Below are positions 1 to 9,421 of a stretch of DNA of 64,000 nucleotides, one piece after another. Position 1 is the stretch's first letter. Each line of letters begins with the position of its first letter. The stretch is from Leptolyngbya sp. CCY15150 (GTDB lineage: Bacteria; Cyanobacteriota; Cyanobacteriia; RECH01). The notes under the pieces were generated by a model. The model saw only the letters and a list, made by a program, of their open reading frames with translations, was not told where the DNA came from and did no database searches. A program made the translations under genes and the position numbers. The stretch covers positions 124,001 through 188,000 of the forward strand of contig NZ_JACSWB010000174.1 in NCBI RefSeq assembly GCF_016888135.1. The letters run 5' to 3'.

Positions 1-554
1 GCTCCCTGAGACGTCTGTAGGGTGGTGATCTGTCCCTGACGCTGGGGCAGGCTAGCGATCGCCACGCCAGTATGCATGACCACGCCCAGAGCTTCTGCTG
101 CCGCGACTAAACCGCACATCAAAGCCCGATTATCCACCTGGCCATCTTCAGGAAACCACCAGCCACCAGCCACCGCCTCTCCTAAGCCAGGCTGGGCTTG
201 ATGAATAGCGGTGCGATCGAGCCAGAGGTCGGAGGATGGCGTCAGCGCAGGCGCAGTATAGACAGGACGCAGAATGCCGCAGGGCCAATAGCCGACGGAT
301 TGACCGCTCAAATTTTCCAGCTTGCTCACCCACTCCGCATACTGATCTCGACTCCAAAGACAGAGATCCAGAAGGGGGCCAGGGGGTAAGGCTTCTGCTT
401 GGGGGGCCAGCATCCCCGCTGCAGCATAGCCCGCCGCCTGTTGGCGATCGCGCTCTAACACCGTCACCGATGCCCCCTGTCGTTTTAGCTCAATGGCGAT
501 CGCTAGGCCAATCAGCCCGCCGCCAATGATCACAATGTCGCTGGTTGAAGTCAT
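1..554 (-). CDS. thiO: Glycine oxidase ThiO, FAD-dependent (partial, C-terminus outside window)
   Basis: FAD-dependent amine oxidase of the DAO fold that oxidises glycine to iminoacetate for the thiazole part of thiamine. About 184 N-terminal residues are inside the window. The ATG at 554 is followed by a Rossmann dinucleotide motif (IVIIGGGLIGLAIAIELKRQG) and the acidic end of strand 2 (VTVLERD); the AAGMLAPQAEAL stretch matches ThiO. The reading frame is open to position 1. In many cyanobacteria ThiO is fused to thiazole synthase ThiG; whether that holds here cannot be seen. No TPP riboswitch was recognised in the short upstream region. Family is fairly sure; glycine oxidase versus another DAO-family oxidase is an inference. 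Confidence 0.8.
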   Translation of the reverse strand, partial: MTSTSDIVIIGGGLIGLAIAIELKRQGASVTVLERDRQQAAGYAAAGMLAPQAEALPPGPLLDLCLWSRDQYAEWVSKLENLSGQSVGYWPCGILRPVYTAPALTPSSDLWLDRTAIHQAQPGLGEAVAGGWWFPEDGQVDNRALMCGLVAAAEALGVVMHTGVAIASLPQRQGQITTLQTSQG

Positions 555-601
555 GCTTGCTCGTCAATCCTCAAATCTCTCAGGCTCGTTCCTACTGGGG
601 G

Positions 602-964
602 CTACCACATCAAGTTGGCATCATCATTTGCGGCGCGGTTAGGACGCTGTCTCGGGGGACGTTCGTCTTCAGGGGTTGCTCCAGTTCCAGCCGTGTCGCT
701 TTCTTCAGCGTTCCCTGAATCATCAGCATTTGCGGGATCGGTGGCTCCTCCAGCCGGGGCAACACCCACGTCCTCGCGAGCAATTCCGCTGTCATCCACA
801 TCGCTGCGATCGCTTTCCTCTTCATCGCCAGAAAACAGACGTTGGAGCTGAGCGATGGGCCCCGATCGCTCACCCTCCTCCTGAGCAGTGTCCTGCTGGA
901 GAGCCCGCACGGTTACACTTATGAAAAAACCAATTAAGAGCAGAAGTCCTAGGCGTTTTAACAT
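602..964 (-). CDS. Small secreted or membrane-anchored acidic protein, unknown function
   Basis: A 120-residue protein with one N-terminal hydrophobic segment (residues 5-20) that can act as a signal peptide or anchor. It is followed by a low-complexity tail rich in Asp, Glu, Ser, Gly, Pro and Ala with no recognisable domain. The start at 964 is preferred over an upstream in-frame start at 997 because GAGGA lies about eight bases before it and the hydrophobic segment then sits at the N-terminus. It lies 75 bases downstream of the ferredoxin gene on the same strand and could be co-transcribed with it. I do not recognise a family. Confidence 0.6.
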   Translation of the reverse strand: MLKRLGLLLLIGFFISVTVRALQQDTAQEEGERSGPIAQLQRLFSGDEEESDRSDVDDSGIAREDVGVAPAGGATDPANADDSGNAEESDTAGTGATPEDERPPRQRPNRAANDDANLMW

Positions 965-1039
965 CACGCTTGTCCTCAAGAGATGGATCAATGTCACACA
1001 ATGTCACAGGAGCGATCGCCCCAATAGCAGCCCTAGGGA

Positions 1040-1378
1040 TTAGGACTCAGGCTTCCATAGAATGGTGTCGCCCTGGCCCCAAAAACCATCAAACTTTGTG
1101 ACAGACACGTCTCCCAAGACCTGGGTTTGACAAGCAAGACGGCGGTGGCGATCGGGGGTATGGGGCGGCAAGGAACGACGGGTGCGATCGCGCCAATTCG
1201 CCTCAGATACCTCCCCTTCCACCTGCACAGCACAGGTGCCGCAGGTGCCAATGCCATGGCAGTTGATCCACTGGGCATTGCCGTTGTAGAGTACAACCCC
1301 GTGCTGCATGAGCACCTGCCGCAGATTTGCGCCGCGATCGCATTCAAGCTCATGTCCCTGGACAAAAATCTTTGGCAT
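1040..1378 (-). CDS. 2Fe-2S plant-type ferredoxin
   Basis: A 112-residue ferredoxin with a beta-grasp fold. The cluster ligands are visible as Cys40, Cys46 and Cys49 (CHGIGTCGTCAV) and Cys83 (LACQTQV). The spacing is that of plant/adrenodoxin-like 2Fe-2S proteins, but the sequence is not a PetF photosynthetic ferredoxin, so its electron partner is unknown. A GAGGA ribosome-binding site precedes the ATG. Cyanobacteria carry several such low-abundance ferredoxins with proposed stress or biosynthetic roles. It forms a short minus-strand cluster with the small secreted protein gene downstream. Confidence 0.9.
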   Translation of the reverse strand: MPKIFVQGHELECDRGANLRQVLMQHGVVLYNGNAQWINCHGIGTCGTCAVQVEGEVSEANWRDRTRRSLPPHTPDRHRRLACQTQVLGDVSVTKFDGFWGQGDTILWKPES

Positions 1379-1769
1379 GATGGTAGTCCTCGTATCGTGA
1401 AACCGGTCGATGATGGATAGCCAACCTCTTTGATTCTAGGTTGATTTTTGGTGCAAAATCCTTAATATGCTCTGTCATGATGGTAGAAGGGTGAGCCTGC
1501 CCATTCCAACCGCCTTTAGGATGAACAATCCTAGGACACCCGTGAGCGATCGCCCTTTTGCCTATGATGGACAGCCGGTCTCCCTCTCCTTTGAGCACAA
1601 GACATGAATCTAGGGACGGGACATCCGAGCCATTCCCTGTAGACGATCAGCCACCTTGGACAATCAACCGTCCGCTCTGCAGCCCACTTGGGTAGGATAG
1701 ATCCATAGCCTGGGTTGTCTGGGCCATCCGTCGTACCACCCTTAACCCATCCGTCGAGCGCATCCTTCC
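1379..1769. other. Intergenic region between divergent ferredoxin and cimA genes
   Basis: About 390 bases that must hold the promoters of both divergent genes. A short direct repeat (CCATCCGTCG) occurs twice just before cimA (about 1727-1757). I see no convincing -10/-35 pair, RNA gene or coding sequence. Confidence 0.5.
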
Positions 1770-3422
1770 ATGACTTTAGACCGTTTGGCATCCCCAACAA
1801 AACTCTGGATCTACGACACCACCCTGCGAGATGGAGCCCAACGCGAAGGGCTCTCGCTGTCCATTGAAGACAAAATTCGCATTGCTCGCCAGTTGGATCG
1901 CCTCGGGGTGCCGTTTATTGAAGGAGGATGGCCCGGTGCCAATCCCAAGGATGTGCAGTTCTTCTGGCAGCTTCAGGAAGAACCCCTCGCCCAGGCAGAA
2001 ATTGTGGCGTTTTGTGCCACCCGTCGCCCCGGCCGCAGCGCCGCAGATGACACCATGCTGCAACCAATCCTCACGGCAGGAACCCGCTGGGTGACGCTGT
2101 TTGGCAAATCGTGGGATCTCCATGTCACCGAAGGCTTGAAGACGAGCCTCGATGAAAACCTCGCGATGATCCAAGACTCCATCGCGTTCTTCCGCAGCCA
2201 CGATCGCCGCCTGATCTACGATGCAGAACACTGGTTTGACGGCTACAAGCAAAATCCAGCCTATGCCTTGGAAACCATTAAGGCAGCGATCGCGGCTGGA
2301 GCAGAATGGGTAGTTCTCTGCGACACCAACGGCGGCACTCTACCCCATGAGGTCAGCAGCATCAGCCAAGTGGTGGTCGAACAGGTCACTGCCTACGCTC
2401 AGCAGCTTGGCTTGGAAACCGTGCCGCAGGTGGGCATTCACACCCACAACGATTCAGGCACCGCCGTGGCCAATGCGATCGCGGCCGTCATGGAAGGGGC
2501 ACGCATGGTGCAAGGCACCATCAACGGCTATGGCGAGCGCTGCGGTAATGCCAATCTCTGTACGCTAATGCCCAATCTGCAGCTCAAGTTAGGCTATGAC
2601 TGCGTGTCCGACGACCAGCTCGCCCAACTCTCCGACTCCAGCCGCTTGATTAGCGAAATCGTCAACCTCGCTCCCGATGACCATGCTCCCTTTGTCGGCC
2701 TCTCCGCCTTTGCCCACAAGGGTGGCATCCATGTGAGTGCGGTGGAACGCAATCCCCTCACCTACGAACATATCCAGCCGGAGCTGATCGGCAACCATCG
2801 CCGCATTGTCATCTCCGATCAAGCTGGCTTGAGTAATGTCTTAGCGAAGGCCCGCAGCTTTGGCATTAACCTCAACAAACAGGATCCCACCTGCCGCCAC
2901 ATCCTAGAGCGGTTGAAGGTGCTGGAGCATGAAGGCTACCAGTTTGAAGCGGCTGAGGCTAGCTTTGAACTGTTGATGCGGGAAGCCCTAGGACAGCGCC
3001 AGACTTTCTTTGGCGTGGAAGGATTTCAAGTCCACTGCGGCATGGTGCCAGATTCCCAAGCCTGGGAGACCAATTCCCTAGCGACGGTGAAGCTGTTGGT
3101 GAATGGGCAACATATCCTAGAAGCAGCGGAGGGCAATGGCCCTGTCTCTGCCCTCGATTTGGCCTTGCGTAAGGCGTTGACCAATGTCTATCCGGTGATT
3201 GCAGATTTCCACCTGACGGACTACAAGGTACGGATTCTAGACGGAACCGCCGGAACCTCGGCCAAAACGCGGGTGCTGGTGGCCTCCAGCAATGGCTACC
3301 AGCGCTGGACAACGGTGGGGGTGTCGGGCAATATTATCGAGGCATCTTACCAAGCAACCGTGGAAGGCTTGGAATATGGGCTGATGCTCCAGAGCCAGGC
3401 CAAGGCAGCGCTGACGTCCTAA
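1770..3422 (+). CDS. cimA: (R)-citramalate synthase (CimA)
   Basis: A 550-residue protein of the HMGL/LeuA family that condenses pyruvate with acetyl-CoA to (R)-citramalate, the first step of the threonine-independent isoleucine route. The TIM-barrel motif DTTLRDGAQREG sits at residues 16-27, and the metal-binding histidines are in GIHTHNDSGTAVAN. The substrate-region signature WDLHVTEGLKTS is typical of CimA rather than LeuA. The C-terminal 150 residues form the LeuA-type regulatory domain, the site of end-product feedback in the family. The length is normal. Other reactions of this family (isopropylmalate or homocitrate synthase) fit the motifs less well. leuB, needed later in the same route, lies about 8 kb downstream. 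Confidence 0.92.
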   Translation: MTLDRLASPTKLWIYDTTLRDGAQREGLSLSIEDKIRIARQLDRLGVPFIEGGWPGANPKDVQFFWQLQEEPLAQAEIVAFCATRRPGRSAADDTMLQPILTAGTRWVTLFGKSWDLHVTEGLKTSLDENLAMIQDSIAFFRSHDRRLIYDAEHWFDGYKQNPAYALETIKAAIAAGAEWVVLCDTNGGTLPHEVSSISQVVVEQVTAYAQQLGLETVPQVGIHTHNDSGTAVANAIAAVMEGARMVQGTINGYGERCGNANLCTLMPNLQLKLGYDCVSDDQLAQLSDSSRLISEIVNLAPDDHAPFVGLSAFAHKGGIHVSAVERNPLTYEHIQPELIGNHRRIVISDQAGLSNVLAKARSFGINLNKQDPTCRHILERLKVLEHEGYQFEAAEASFELLMREALGQRQTFFGVEGFQVHCGMVPDSQAWETNSLATVKLLVNGQHILEAAEGNGPVSALDLALRKALTNVYPVIADFHLTDYKVRILDGTAGTSAKTRVLVASSNGYQRWTTVGVSGNIIEASYQATVEGLEYGLMLQSQAKAALTS

Positions 3423-3494
3423 TCCGGTTTCTGGACGAACGATGATGGTGGCGACAGCAGGCCGATCTTGGTTACTCGGCAGAACGGCTGCACG

Positions 3495-4046
3495 CTAATG
3501 ATGATGGTGACGACGGCGATGGCGCACCTGCCGCAAGCGACGTAGATGGCGCACCAGCCATAGACCGATGCCGTAGCTACAGAGGGAGGCGATCGCTCCT
3601 ACCACTAGGGAGCCCACAAAAAGACTAGCGATGAAGTCACCACTGGTATCCATGAAAGCATCCCAGGAATTCAGCGACAGTCCCTCGGTAATTTCTAGCT
3701 CTAAGCCCAGAATCTGGCGTCCGATGTGAAAGTTGAACGCATAGAGGGGAACATAGGTCAGAGGATTGCTAATCCAGGTGCCGGCAGCAGCAACCAGTTT
3801 ATTGCCGCGAAAAATGGCCGCTAGGGCAATGCCCATCAGGGTCTGGAGCCCAAACAGGGGAAAGCAACCCGCGAAAACCCCTGCCGCTAGACCACGGGCG
3901 ATCGCCTCGGAGCTACCCCGCAGACGGATGAAACGATAGAACAGATAGCGCAGTTGACGACGCCATCCTCGGTACGGACGGCGCGATCGCCTCGGCAAGG
4001 TTGGGGGTTCATCAACGGGGTTAGAGGAAAGACGGGGCGATCGCAT
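3495..4046 (-). CDS. DUF2062 membrane protein with a His/Arg-rich C-terminal tail
   Basis: A 183-residue protein with a basic N-terminus (residues 1-45, many Arg) followed by a DUF2062 core (RGLAAGVFAGCFPLFGLQ, then GTWISNPLTYVPLY) and two or three membrane segments. The family is widespread and uncharacterised; some members sit beside glycosyltransferases. The last 20 residues are almost entirely Arg and His and end in four consecutive histidines. It is convergent with cimA, 72 bases apart. The family assignment comes from the conserved SNP motif and overall pattern; the function is unknown. Confidence 0.8.
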   Translation of the reverse strand: MRSPRLSSNPVDEPPTLPRRSRRPYRGWRRQLRYLFYRFIRLRGSSEAIARGLAAGVFAGCFPLFGLQTLMGIALAAIFRGNKLVAAAGTWISNPLTYVPLYAFNFHIGRQILGLELEITEGLSLNSWDAFMDTSGDFIASLFVGSLVVGAIASLCSYGIGLWLVRHLRRLRQVRHRRRHHHH

Positions 4047-4197
4047 AATACTAAGTCAGTCACGGCAGGGCATCTGGGCAGTGAGGATGGTGGCGGGCAC
4101 TTCAGTTACCAGGGATACTTTACGATTGTAGACGGTTGCCCCTAGAGTTTGAATCCGGGTATCTCAACACTCCGTAGATAACCTGACGCCCCAGCGG

Positions 4198-4203
4198 TAT
4201 AAA
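4198..4203 (+). promoter_or_regulatory. Possible -10 element upstream of mnmE
   Basis: A TATAAA hexamer sits 43 bases before the mnmE start in the 200-base gap from the divergent DUF2062 gene. No good -35 hexamer is found 17 bases upstream, so this is a weak prediction. Confidence 0.3.
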
Positions 4204-4246
4204 AAGATTCCACATCAAGAGTCCACTTAGTGAGAGTGAATGGGCC

Positions 4247-5629
4247 ATGGCTGCATCCTTAAGTCACCACGAAACCATTGCGGCGATCGCCACTGCCATT
4301 GCACCGGAGCAAGGTAGCGTCGGCATCGTGCGGCTATCGGGGGATCAATCCCAAGCGATCGCCCATCGCCTTGTCCAAACGCCTGGCCATCAAGCTTGGG
4401 AAAGCCACCGCATTCTCTATGGCTACATTCGCGATCCGCACACTCAGGCGATTGTAGATGAAGCCTTGGTCTTACTCATGTTGGCTCCCCGCTCCTACAC
4501 GCGGGAAGACGTGGTGGAGCTGCACTGCCACGGCGGCATTATGGTGGTACAGCGGGTGCTGCAATTGTGCATCGAAGCGGGGGCTCGGCTAGCAGAACCA
4601 GGAGAATTTACCCTGCGGGCTTTTTTGAACGGTCGCATTGACCTGACCCAGGCGGAAAGCATCACTGATCTAGTGGGAGCGCGATCGCCCCAAGCAGCCC
4701 AAACGGCCCTAGCGGGACTGCGAGGTAAGCTAGCTCAGCCAATTCGTCGCTTGCGGCAACAGTGCCTGAGTATCTTAGCTGAGGTGGAAGCCCGCATTGA
4801 CTTTGCAGATGACCTCCCTCCCCTGGATGACGCTGAGATTCAACGACAACTGGACGATCTGGTGCAGCAAGTCCAGAAGGTCTTAGATACAGCAGAGCGG
4901 GGTATCTTAATGCGCACGGGGCTGAAAGTGGCGATCGTCGGACGGCCCAATGTGGGTAAGTCTAGCTTACTGAATGCCTGGAGCCAGAGCGATCGCGCCA
5001 TCGTCACCGATCTGCCAGGCACAACGCGAGATGTGGTGGAATCCCAACTGACCGTCCGAGGTATTCCAGTGCAGGTGCTGGATACGGCCGGTATTCGTGA
5101 AGCCAGTGACCAAGTCGAACAACTGGGAATTGAGCGATCGCGCCGGGCTGCCGAAGCGGCTGACTTGATCTTATTTACGATCGACGCTCAGTCAGGCTGG
5201 ACTAGCGACGATCAAATCATTTACGACCAGGTAAGCGATCGCCCCTTAATCTTGATCATGAATAAAGTAGACCTAGCCGATGCGGTTGACCCCACCAGCC
5301 TGCCATCGGTATCCCATATTGTGCGCACAGCCGCCGCCTATCACCAAGGCATCGAAGCCCTAGAAGACGCCATTCTAGACTGCATCCACGCCAAAACCCT
5401 CACCGCCGCCAATCAAGACTTCGCCATCAACCAACGGCAAGCGATCGCCCTGACCCGCGCTAAGTCTGCCCTGCTTCAGGTGCAGCAAACAACCCAGGAG
5501 CAGCTTCCGTTGGACTTCTGGACCATTGACCTGCGGCAAGCCATCCAGTCCCTAGGCGAAATTACCGGCGAGGAGATGGTGGAATCGGTGCTGGATGAAA
5601 TCTTTAGCCGTTTTTGTATTGGGAAGTAA
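4247..5629 (+). CDS. mnmE: tRNA-modifying GTPase MnmE (TrmE)
   Basis: A 460-residue GTPase that works with MnmG to install the 5-carboxymethylaminomethyl group on wobble uridine 34 of certain tRNAs. The N-terminal tetrahydrofolate-binding domain ([20 protein letters not shown]) comes first, then a helical domain. The inserted G domain carries P-loop GRPNVGKSS, switch [12 protein letters not shown] and NKVD. The C-terminal CIGK box (residues 457-460) contains the family's essential cysteine. Length and all motifs are normal. Monocistronic by context: the upstream neighbour is divergent and pntB downstream is convergent. Confidence 0.97.
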   Translation: MAASLSHHETIAAIATAIAPEQGSVGIVRLSGDQSQAIAHRLVQTPGHQAWESHRILYGYIRDPHTQAIVDEALVLLMLAPRSYTREDVVELHCHGGIMVVQRVLQLCIEAGARLAEPGEFTLRAFLNGRIDLTQAESITDLVGARSPQAAQTALAGLRGKLAQPIRRLRQQCLSILAEVEARIDFADDLPPLDDAEIQRQLDDLVQQVQKVLDTAERGILMRTGLKVAIVGRPNVGKSSLLNAWSQSDRAIVTDLPGTTRDVVESQLTVRGIPVQVLDTAGIREASDQVEQLGIERSRRAAEAADLILFTIDAQSGWTSDDQIIYDQVSDRPLILIMNKVDLADAVDPTSLPSVSHIVRTAAAYHQGIEALEDAILDCIHAKTLTAANQDFAINQRQAIALTRAKSALLQVQQTTQEQLPLDFWTIDLRQAIQSLGEITGEEMVESVLDEIFSRFCIGK

Positions 5630-5797
5630 AATGATCGCTCTTTATTGACTCTAGCCAAAGAAGCGGTGAAACAATGAAAATACGTTAATTACGATCTTTA
5701 GGGCTCACCCCATTCCCGAGGGTTCAGCGCCTGAAAGCTGAGAATCAATAAAGATCAACAATATTATTTTTCCATCTTAAATGCATAGAAGATGGTG

Positions 5798-5823
5798 CTA
5801 GGGCGGACTATTGCCCGCCCTAG
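5798..5823 (-). terminator. Hairpin between convergent mnmE and pntB
   Basis: CTAGGGCGG (5798-5806) and CCGCCCTAG (5815-5823) form a perfect 9-bp stem with an 8-base loop. It begins 27 bases beyond the pntB stop, in the gap between convergent genes. No clear U-run follows on either strand, so it is a terminator-like hairpin by position rather than a canonical intrinsic terminator. Confidence 0.6.
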
Positions 5824-5849
5824 AGGTTAGGATGCCGAATGAGCGATAC

Positions 5850-7262
5850 CTAACTAAGTTGCTTAACTTCTGCAACAAGCTTAGCAACCACATCTTTAGC
5901 GCTGCCAAACATCATCATGGTGTGCTCTTTGAAGAACAAATCATTTTCAATGCCGGCAAAGCCTGCGCTCATGCCGCGCTTGATGACGATGGTGTTGTGG
6001 GCACGATCCACATCCAAAATCGGCATTCCGTAAATGGGACTGCTAGCATTTTCGCGGGCAGCGGGATTGACCACGTCATTTGCGCCAATCACCAACGCCA
6101 CGTCCGTGCGTTCAAATTCTGGATTGATGTCGTCCATGTCGCAGAGTTGATCGTAGGGAACGTTGGCTTCAGCCAGCAACACGTTCATGTGACCGGGCAT
6201 CCGGCCTGCTACCGGGTGAATGGCATATTTCACAGTCACGCCGAGGCGGTCAAGCTGGTCAGCAAGTTCTCGCACGGAGTGCTGGGCTTGGGCCACAGCC
6301 ATGCCATAGCCGGGAACAATGACGACCGATCGCGCATAGCCCAGCATCATCGCGCCTTCTTCCGGTTCTACCGATCGCACCACCCGATCGCCCTGGTCTC
6401 CACCGGCAGCGATCGCTGTTCCGCCATCGGAGCCAAAAGCGCTGAACAGCACATTGGCCAAAGAACGGTTCATGGCTTTACACATAATCTGGGTCAAGAT
6501 CAACCCCGATGCACCCACCAAAGCCCCGGCAATGATCAACATATTGTTCATCAAGATGAAGCCCGCCGCGCTGGCTGCTAATCCGGAGTAGGAGTTGAGC
6601 AGGGAAATCACCACGGGGGTATCAGCGCCACCAATGGGCAGGACGAACAGAACGCCGAGGAGCAGCGAGATGGCAAGCAGGCCCAAAAAGACGAAGGTTT
6701 GTTCAGGATGAACCAGCAGGTAGCCGCTGCCAGCCAGGAAGCTGACCAGAATGAAAATGTTGAAGGGTTGCTGCAGGGGAAAGGTAATTGGCGCACCGGG
6801 CATGATGCCTTGGAGTTTGGCAAAGGCCATCAAGCTACCGGTGAAAGTGACCCCACCGATGAGCACGCCTAGGATCGTCACCAAGGTAGCGTCTACTGGC
6901 GCGGTGCCGGTGGTGGTGAGAACTCGCCAAAATTCGCCCACGGCAATCAGGGCTGAGGCCGCGCCACCTAGTCCGTTGAAGATACCGACCATTTGGGGCA
7001 TGGCGGTCATGGCAACTTTCTGGGCAGCGATCGCTCCCACCAAGGAACCAATCACAATCCCGACCAAGATCATGGTGTAGTTCAGAACAGACTGATTGAG
7101 TAGCGTAGCCACAATGGCTACGAGCATCCCTACCGCTGCAATCTGGTTACCCTGCCGCGCAGTTGCCGGAGAGCTTAGTTTCTTCAAACCCACAATAAAC
7201 AGGGAAGCGGCCACCAGGTAGGTGATCTCAATGCCTGAGGAAAGAAAGCCGGTTGTCAACAT
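5850..7262 (-). CDS. pntB: NAD(P) transhydrogenase subunit beta (PntB)
   Basis: Membrane subunit of the proton-translocating transhydrogenase, which couples hydride transfer between NADH and NADP+ to proton flow. The N-terminal two-thirds are strongly hydrophobic (domain II). The C-terminal part is the NADP(H)-binding domain III, with the GYGMAVAQAQ fingerprint and conserved RGMSAGFAGIENDLF near the end. The ATG at 7262 gives 470 residues. A TTG at 7268 is also possible, and a GGGAG sits at better spacing for it. The gene follows pntA2 by only 7 bases, so the two are translationally close and certainly one operon. Confidence 0.95.
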   Translation of the reverse strand: MLTTGFLSSGIEITYLVAASLFIVGLKKLSSPATARQGNQIAAVGMLVAIVATLLNQSVLNYTMILVGIVIGSLVGAIAAQKVAMTAMPQMVGIFNGLGGAASALIAVGEFWRVLTTTGTAPVDATLVTILGVLIGGVTFTGSLMAFAKLQGIMPGAPITFPLQQPFNIFILVSFLAGSGYLLVHPEQTFVFLGLLAISLLLGVLFVLPIGGADTPVVISLLNSYSGLAASAAGFILMNNMLIIAGALVGASGLILTQIMCKAMNRSLANVLFSAFGSDGGTAIAAGGDQGDRVVRSVEPEEGAMMLGYARSVVIVPGYGMAVAQAQHSVRELADQLDRLGVTVKYAIHPVAGRMPGHMNVLLAEANVPYDQLCDMDDINPEFERTDVALVIGANDVVNPAARENASSPIYGMPILDVDRAHNTIVIKRGMSAGFAGIENDLFFKEHTMMMFGSAKDVVAKLVAEVKQLS

Positions 7263-7269
7263 GCTCAAT

Positions 7270-7557
7270 CTAAGCTCCCTTCTTCTTGAACATTTGCAGC
7301 ATCCGATCGGTGACCAGGAAGCCGCCGACTACGTTGATGGTGGCTAAAACCACCGCAATCAGTCCCAGGATGACCGTGAGGTTCAAGTCTTGGGCACCAC
7401 CAATCAGCAAAGCCCCAACGACAGCAATACCGGAAATGGCATTGGCTCCAGACATGAGGGGGGTATGTAGGGTGGGAGGCACTTTGTTGATCACCTCAAA
7501 CCCCACAAAGGAGGCGAGGACGAAGACAACTAAGCCCGTCAGCAGTCCTGCTGCCAT
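7270..7557 (-). CDS. pntA: NAD(P) transhydrogenase subunit alpha 2 (PntA2/PntAB)
   Basis: Small membrane subunit of the three-polypeptide form of transhydrogenase: 95 residues with three hydrophobic segments and the family motif FEVINKVPPTLHTPLMSG. An in-frame ATG 42 bases upstream (7599) exists, but a perfect AGGAGT (7565-7570) lies seven bases before the ATG at 7557, and the resulting protein begins directly with the first membrane helix as in homologues. It lies between pntA1 and pntB on the same strand. Confidence 0.92.
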   Translation of the reverse strand: MAAGLLTGLVVFVLASFVGFEVINKVPPTLHTPLMSGANAISGIAVVGALLIGGAQDLNLTVILGLIAVVLATINVVGGFLVTDRMLQMFKKKGA

Positions 7558-7719
7558 AGAAATAACTCCTGAGTAATATAACGGTGCATTAGACTTCATC
7601 GGAATTAGGAAAAGCCATCAGTTTTTAGCCCAAAACCGATCGCTCTCATGGTTACTACGTCCATTTGGATGTTGAACAACTCATGACCGATACGGTTTAT
7701 TGGATGAAATGACTGACTG

Positions 7720-8883
7720 CTATCCCGCGCTCACCGCAGATTCCACCATCAGGGCATCTTTGATGCGGGTATTGCGAATGTCGCCTTCATAGGTGACACA
7801 GGCCGCCGCGATGATGTCATCCTCAAAGTTCAACTGCAGGTCCCCGTCTTTGATGAGATGGTTCAGCAGGGTGAGGATATTCTTGGCGTAGAGCTGGCTA
7901 GAGTGAACAGGTACAGAGGCCGGTAGGTTGGTGGGCCCAATAATCGTCACCCCATGACGCACAACATCACGACCCGCCTGGGTGTAGGCACAGTTACCGC
8001 CTTGGTCGGCAGCGAGATCCACAATCACAGAACCGGGTTTCATGCCGGCAATCATCTCTTCGGTCACCAACAGCGGCGCTTTTTTGCCCGGCACTTGGGC
8101 GGTCGTAATCACAGCATCGGCCTGGGCAATGTGGGCAGCTACGACTTGACGCGATCGCTCCTTAGCAGCTTCCGATACCTCTCGGGCATAGCCACCCTCG
8201 GCAACGGTTTCTTCATCCAAGGGCACTTCCACAAACTTCGCCCCCAAACTTTGCACCTCTTCTTTCACCGCAGGGCGAATGTCAAAGGCTTCCACCACAG
8301 CCCCCAAACGACGAGCCGTGGCGATCGCTTGCAAACCAGCCACCCCAGCTCCCATGACAAACACCTTCGCCGGGCGGATCGTGCCAGCAGCGGTGGTGAG
8401 CATGGGGAAATATTTGGGCAGAGCCGTGGCCGCAATCAGAGCCGCTTTATAGCCCGCCACGCTGGCCTGGGAGGACAGAGCATCCATGCTTTGCGCCCGA
8501 CTGGTGCGCGGGATCAGTTCCATACTGAAGGCGGTAATGCGCCGTCGAGCTAGAGACTGAATGCCCTCGGGATGTCCCAGGGGGTTCAAAAAGCCAATCA
8601 GGGTAGCCCCTTCTCGAAGCTGGCTGGTTTCTGCGTAGCCGTCATGATCCTGAGGCGGGCTAACTTTAAGCAGCACATCTGCCTCAGCCCAGAGTTGGGC
8701 GGTGTCACTGATGATCGTGGCTCCCGCCGCCTCGTAATCGGCATCGGAGAAGTAGGCCGCCTCTCCAGCGCCTGCTTCTAGGAGCACCTCCAGCCCCTGT
8801 TTGACTAGGCGACTGACTGTATCCGGAATCAGCGCAACCCGGCGCTCTCCCATGACTGTTTCTCGTGCAACCGCTATTTTCAT
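7720..8883 (-). CDS. pntA: NAD(P) transhydrogenase subunit alpha 1 (PntA1/PntAA)
   Basis: Soluble NAD(H)-binding domain I: 387 residues with the alanine dehydrogenase/PNT fold. The N-terminus (MKIAVARETVMGERRVALIP) is typical, and the NAD-binding Rossmann motif is VFVMGAGVAGLQAIATARRLG. The protein ends after domain I, so domain II is split between PntA2 and PntB, as in Rhodospirillum rubrum and most cyanobacteria. AAGGAG five to six bases before the ATG at 8883 fixes the start. It is first in the pntA1-pntA2-pntB operon; the 160-base gap before pntA2 shows no other gene. Confidence 0.95.
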   Translation of the reverse strand: MKIAVARETVMGERRVALIPDTVSRLVKQGLEVLLEAGAGEAAYFSDADYEAAGATIISDTAQLWAEADVLLKVSPPQDHDGYAETSQLREGATLIGFLNPLGHPEGIQSLARRRITAFSMELIPRTSRAQSMDALSSQASVAGYKAALIAATALPKYFPMLTTAAGTIRPAKVFVMGAGVAGLQAIATARRLGAVVEAFDIRPAVKEEVQSLGAKFVEVPLDEETVAEGGYAREVSEAAKERSRQVVAAHIAQADAVITTAQVPGKKAPLLVTEEMIAGMKPGSVIVDLAADQGGNCAYTQAGRDVVRHGVTIIGPTNLPASVPVHSSQLYAKNILTLLNHLIKDGDLQLNFEDDIIAAACVTYEGDIRNTRIKDALMVESAVSAG

Positions 8884-9421
8884 TAACTCTCCTTCATGTT
8901 CTGTCGCTGCGAATCATCGTGATCCCCCGCCCCACTGGGTAACCCAAATGGCTAAACCATCGGTGGGGATCATCGGTGACAGGGTGGATGTCTATCCGTG
9001 GATGTCTACCCATAGAGGACACCCCTAGCTCAGGACGTCTAGGGGAAGGGTCGGGGGTATGTCATCCGCTGACGGGCCCGCCGCCTCAGGCGATCGCGGT
9101 GCTCATTGAGCTGGGAGTGCGGCAACGGATTGGCAAAAAACCGGTGGGAATGGTGTAGGGCTAGCGCAGATCTATGCATGGTCATCATGCATCGGGCTAT
9201 GTGTAGAGCTGCCCTGAATCTCTCATCCTGAGAGGGCCAGTTCATGGGCATTCCTGGTGGGCTCAGGCCGTGAACCACCGGTCTGCCTTGCTAAGGGCTC
9301 CACAGACACCGGGGCGATCGCCCTCACGCTGCGTTGATCCTGTCCATTCTTGAACCGACTCTACCTAAACCTACCTGACAAGTGGGGAGAAACCCTCTAG
9401 TTTTCAGGCTTTCCTAAGAAT
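8884..9421. other. Intergenic region upstream of the pnt operon
   Basis: About 540 bases between pntA1 and the DUF2301 gene, both on the minus strand. It must hold the pnt promoter and the end of the DUF2301 transcript. A small perfect palindrome, ATGCATG-5-CATGCAT, lies at 9174-9192 and could be an operator. Open frames here have no recognisable protein character. No RNA gene was seen. Confidence 0.4.

Noticed and set aside
555-600. CTGAGA in the thiO upstream region, suggesting a TPP riboswitch
   Set aside because: The other conserved TPP-aptamer elements are absent in the available sequence.
5811-6581. 256-residue open frame on the plus strand
   Set aside because: Antisense to pntB, with composition typical of a shadow frame.
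9039-9278. 79-residue open frame upstream of the pnt operon
   Set aside because: Low-complexity Arg/His/Pro composition and no ribosome-binding site.
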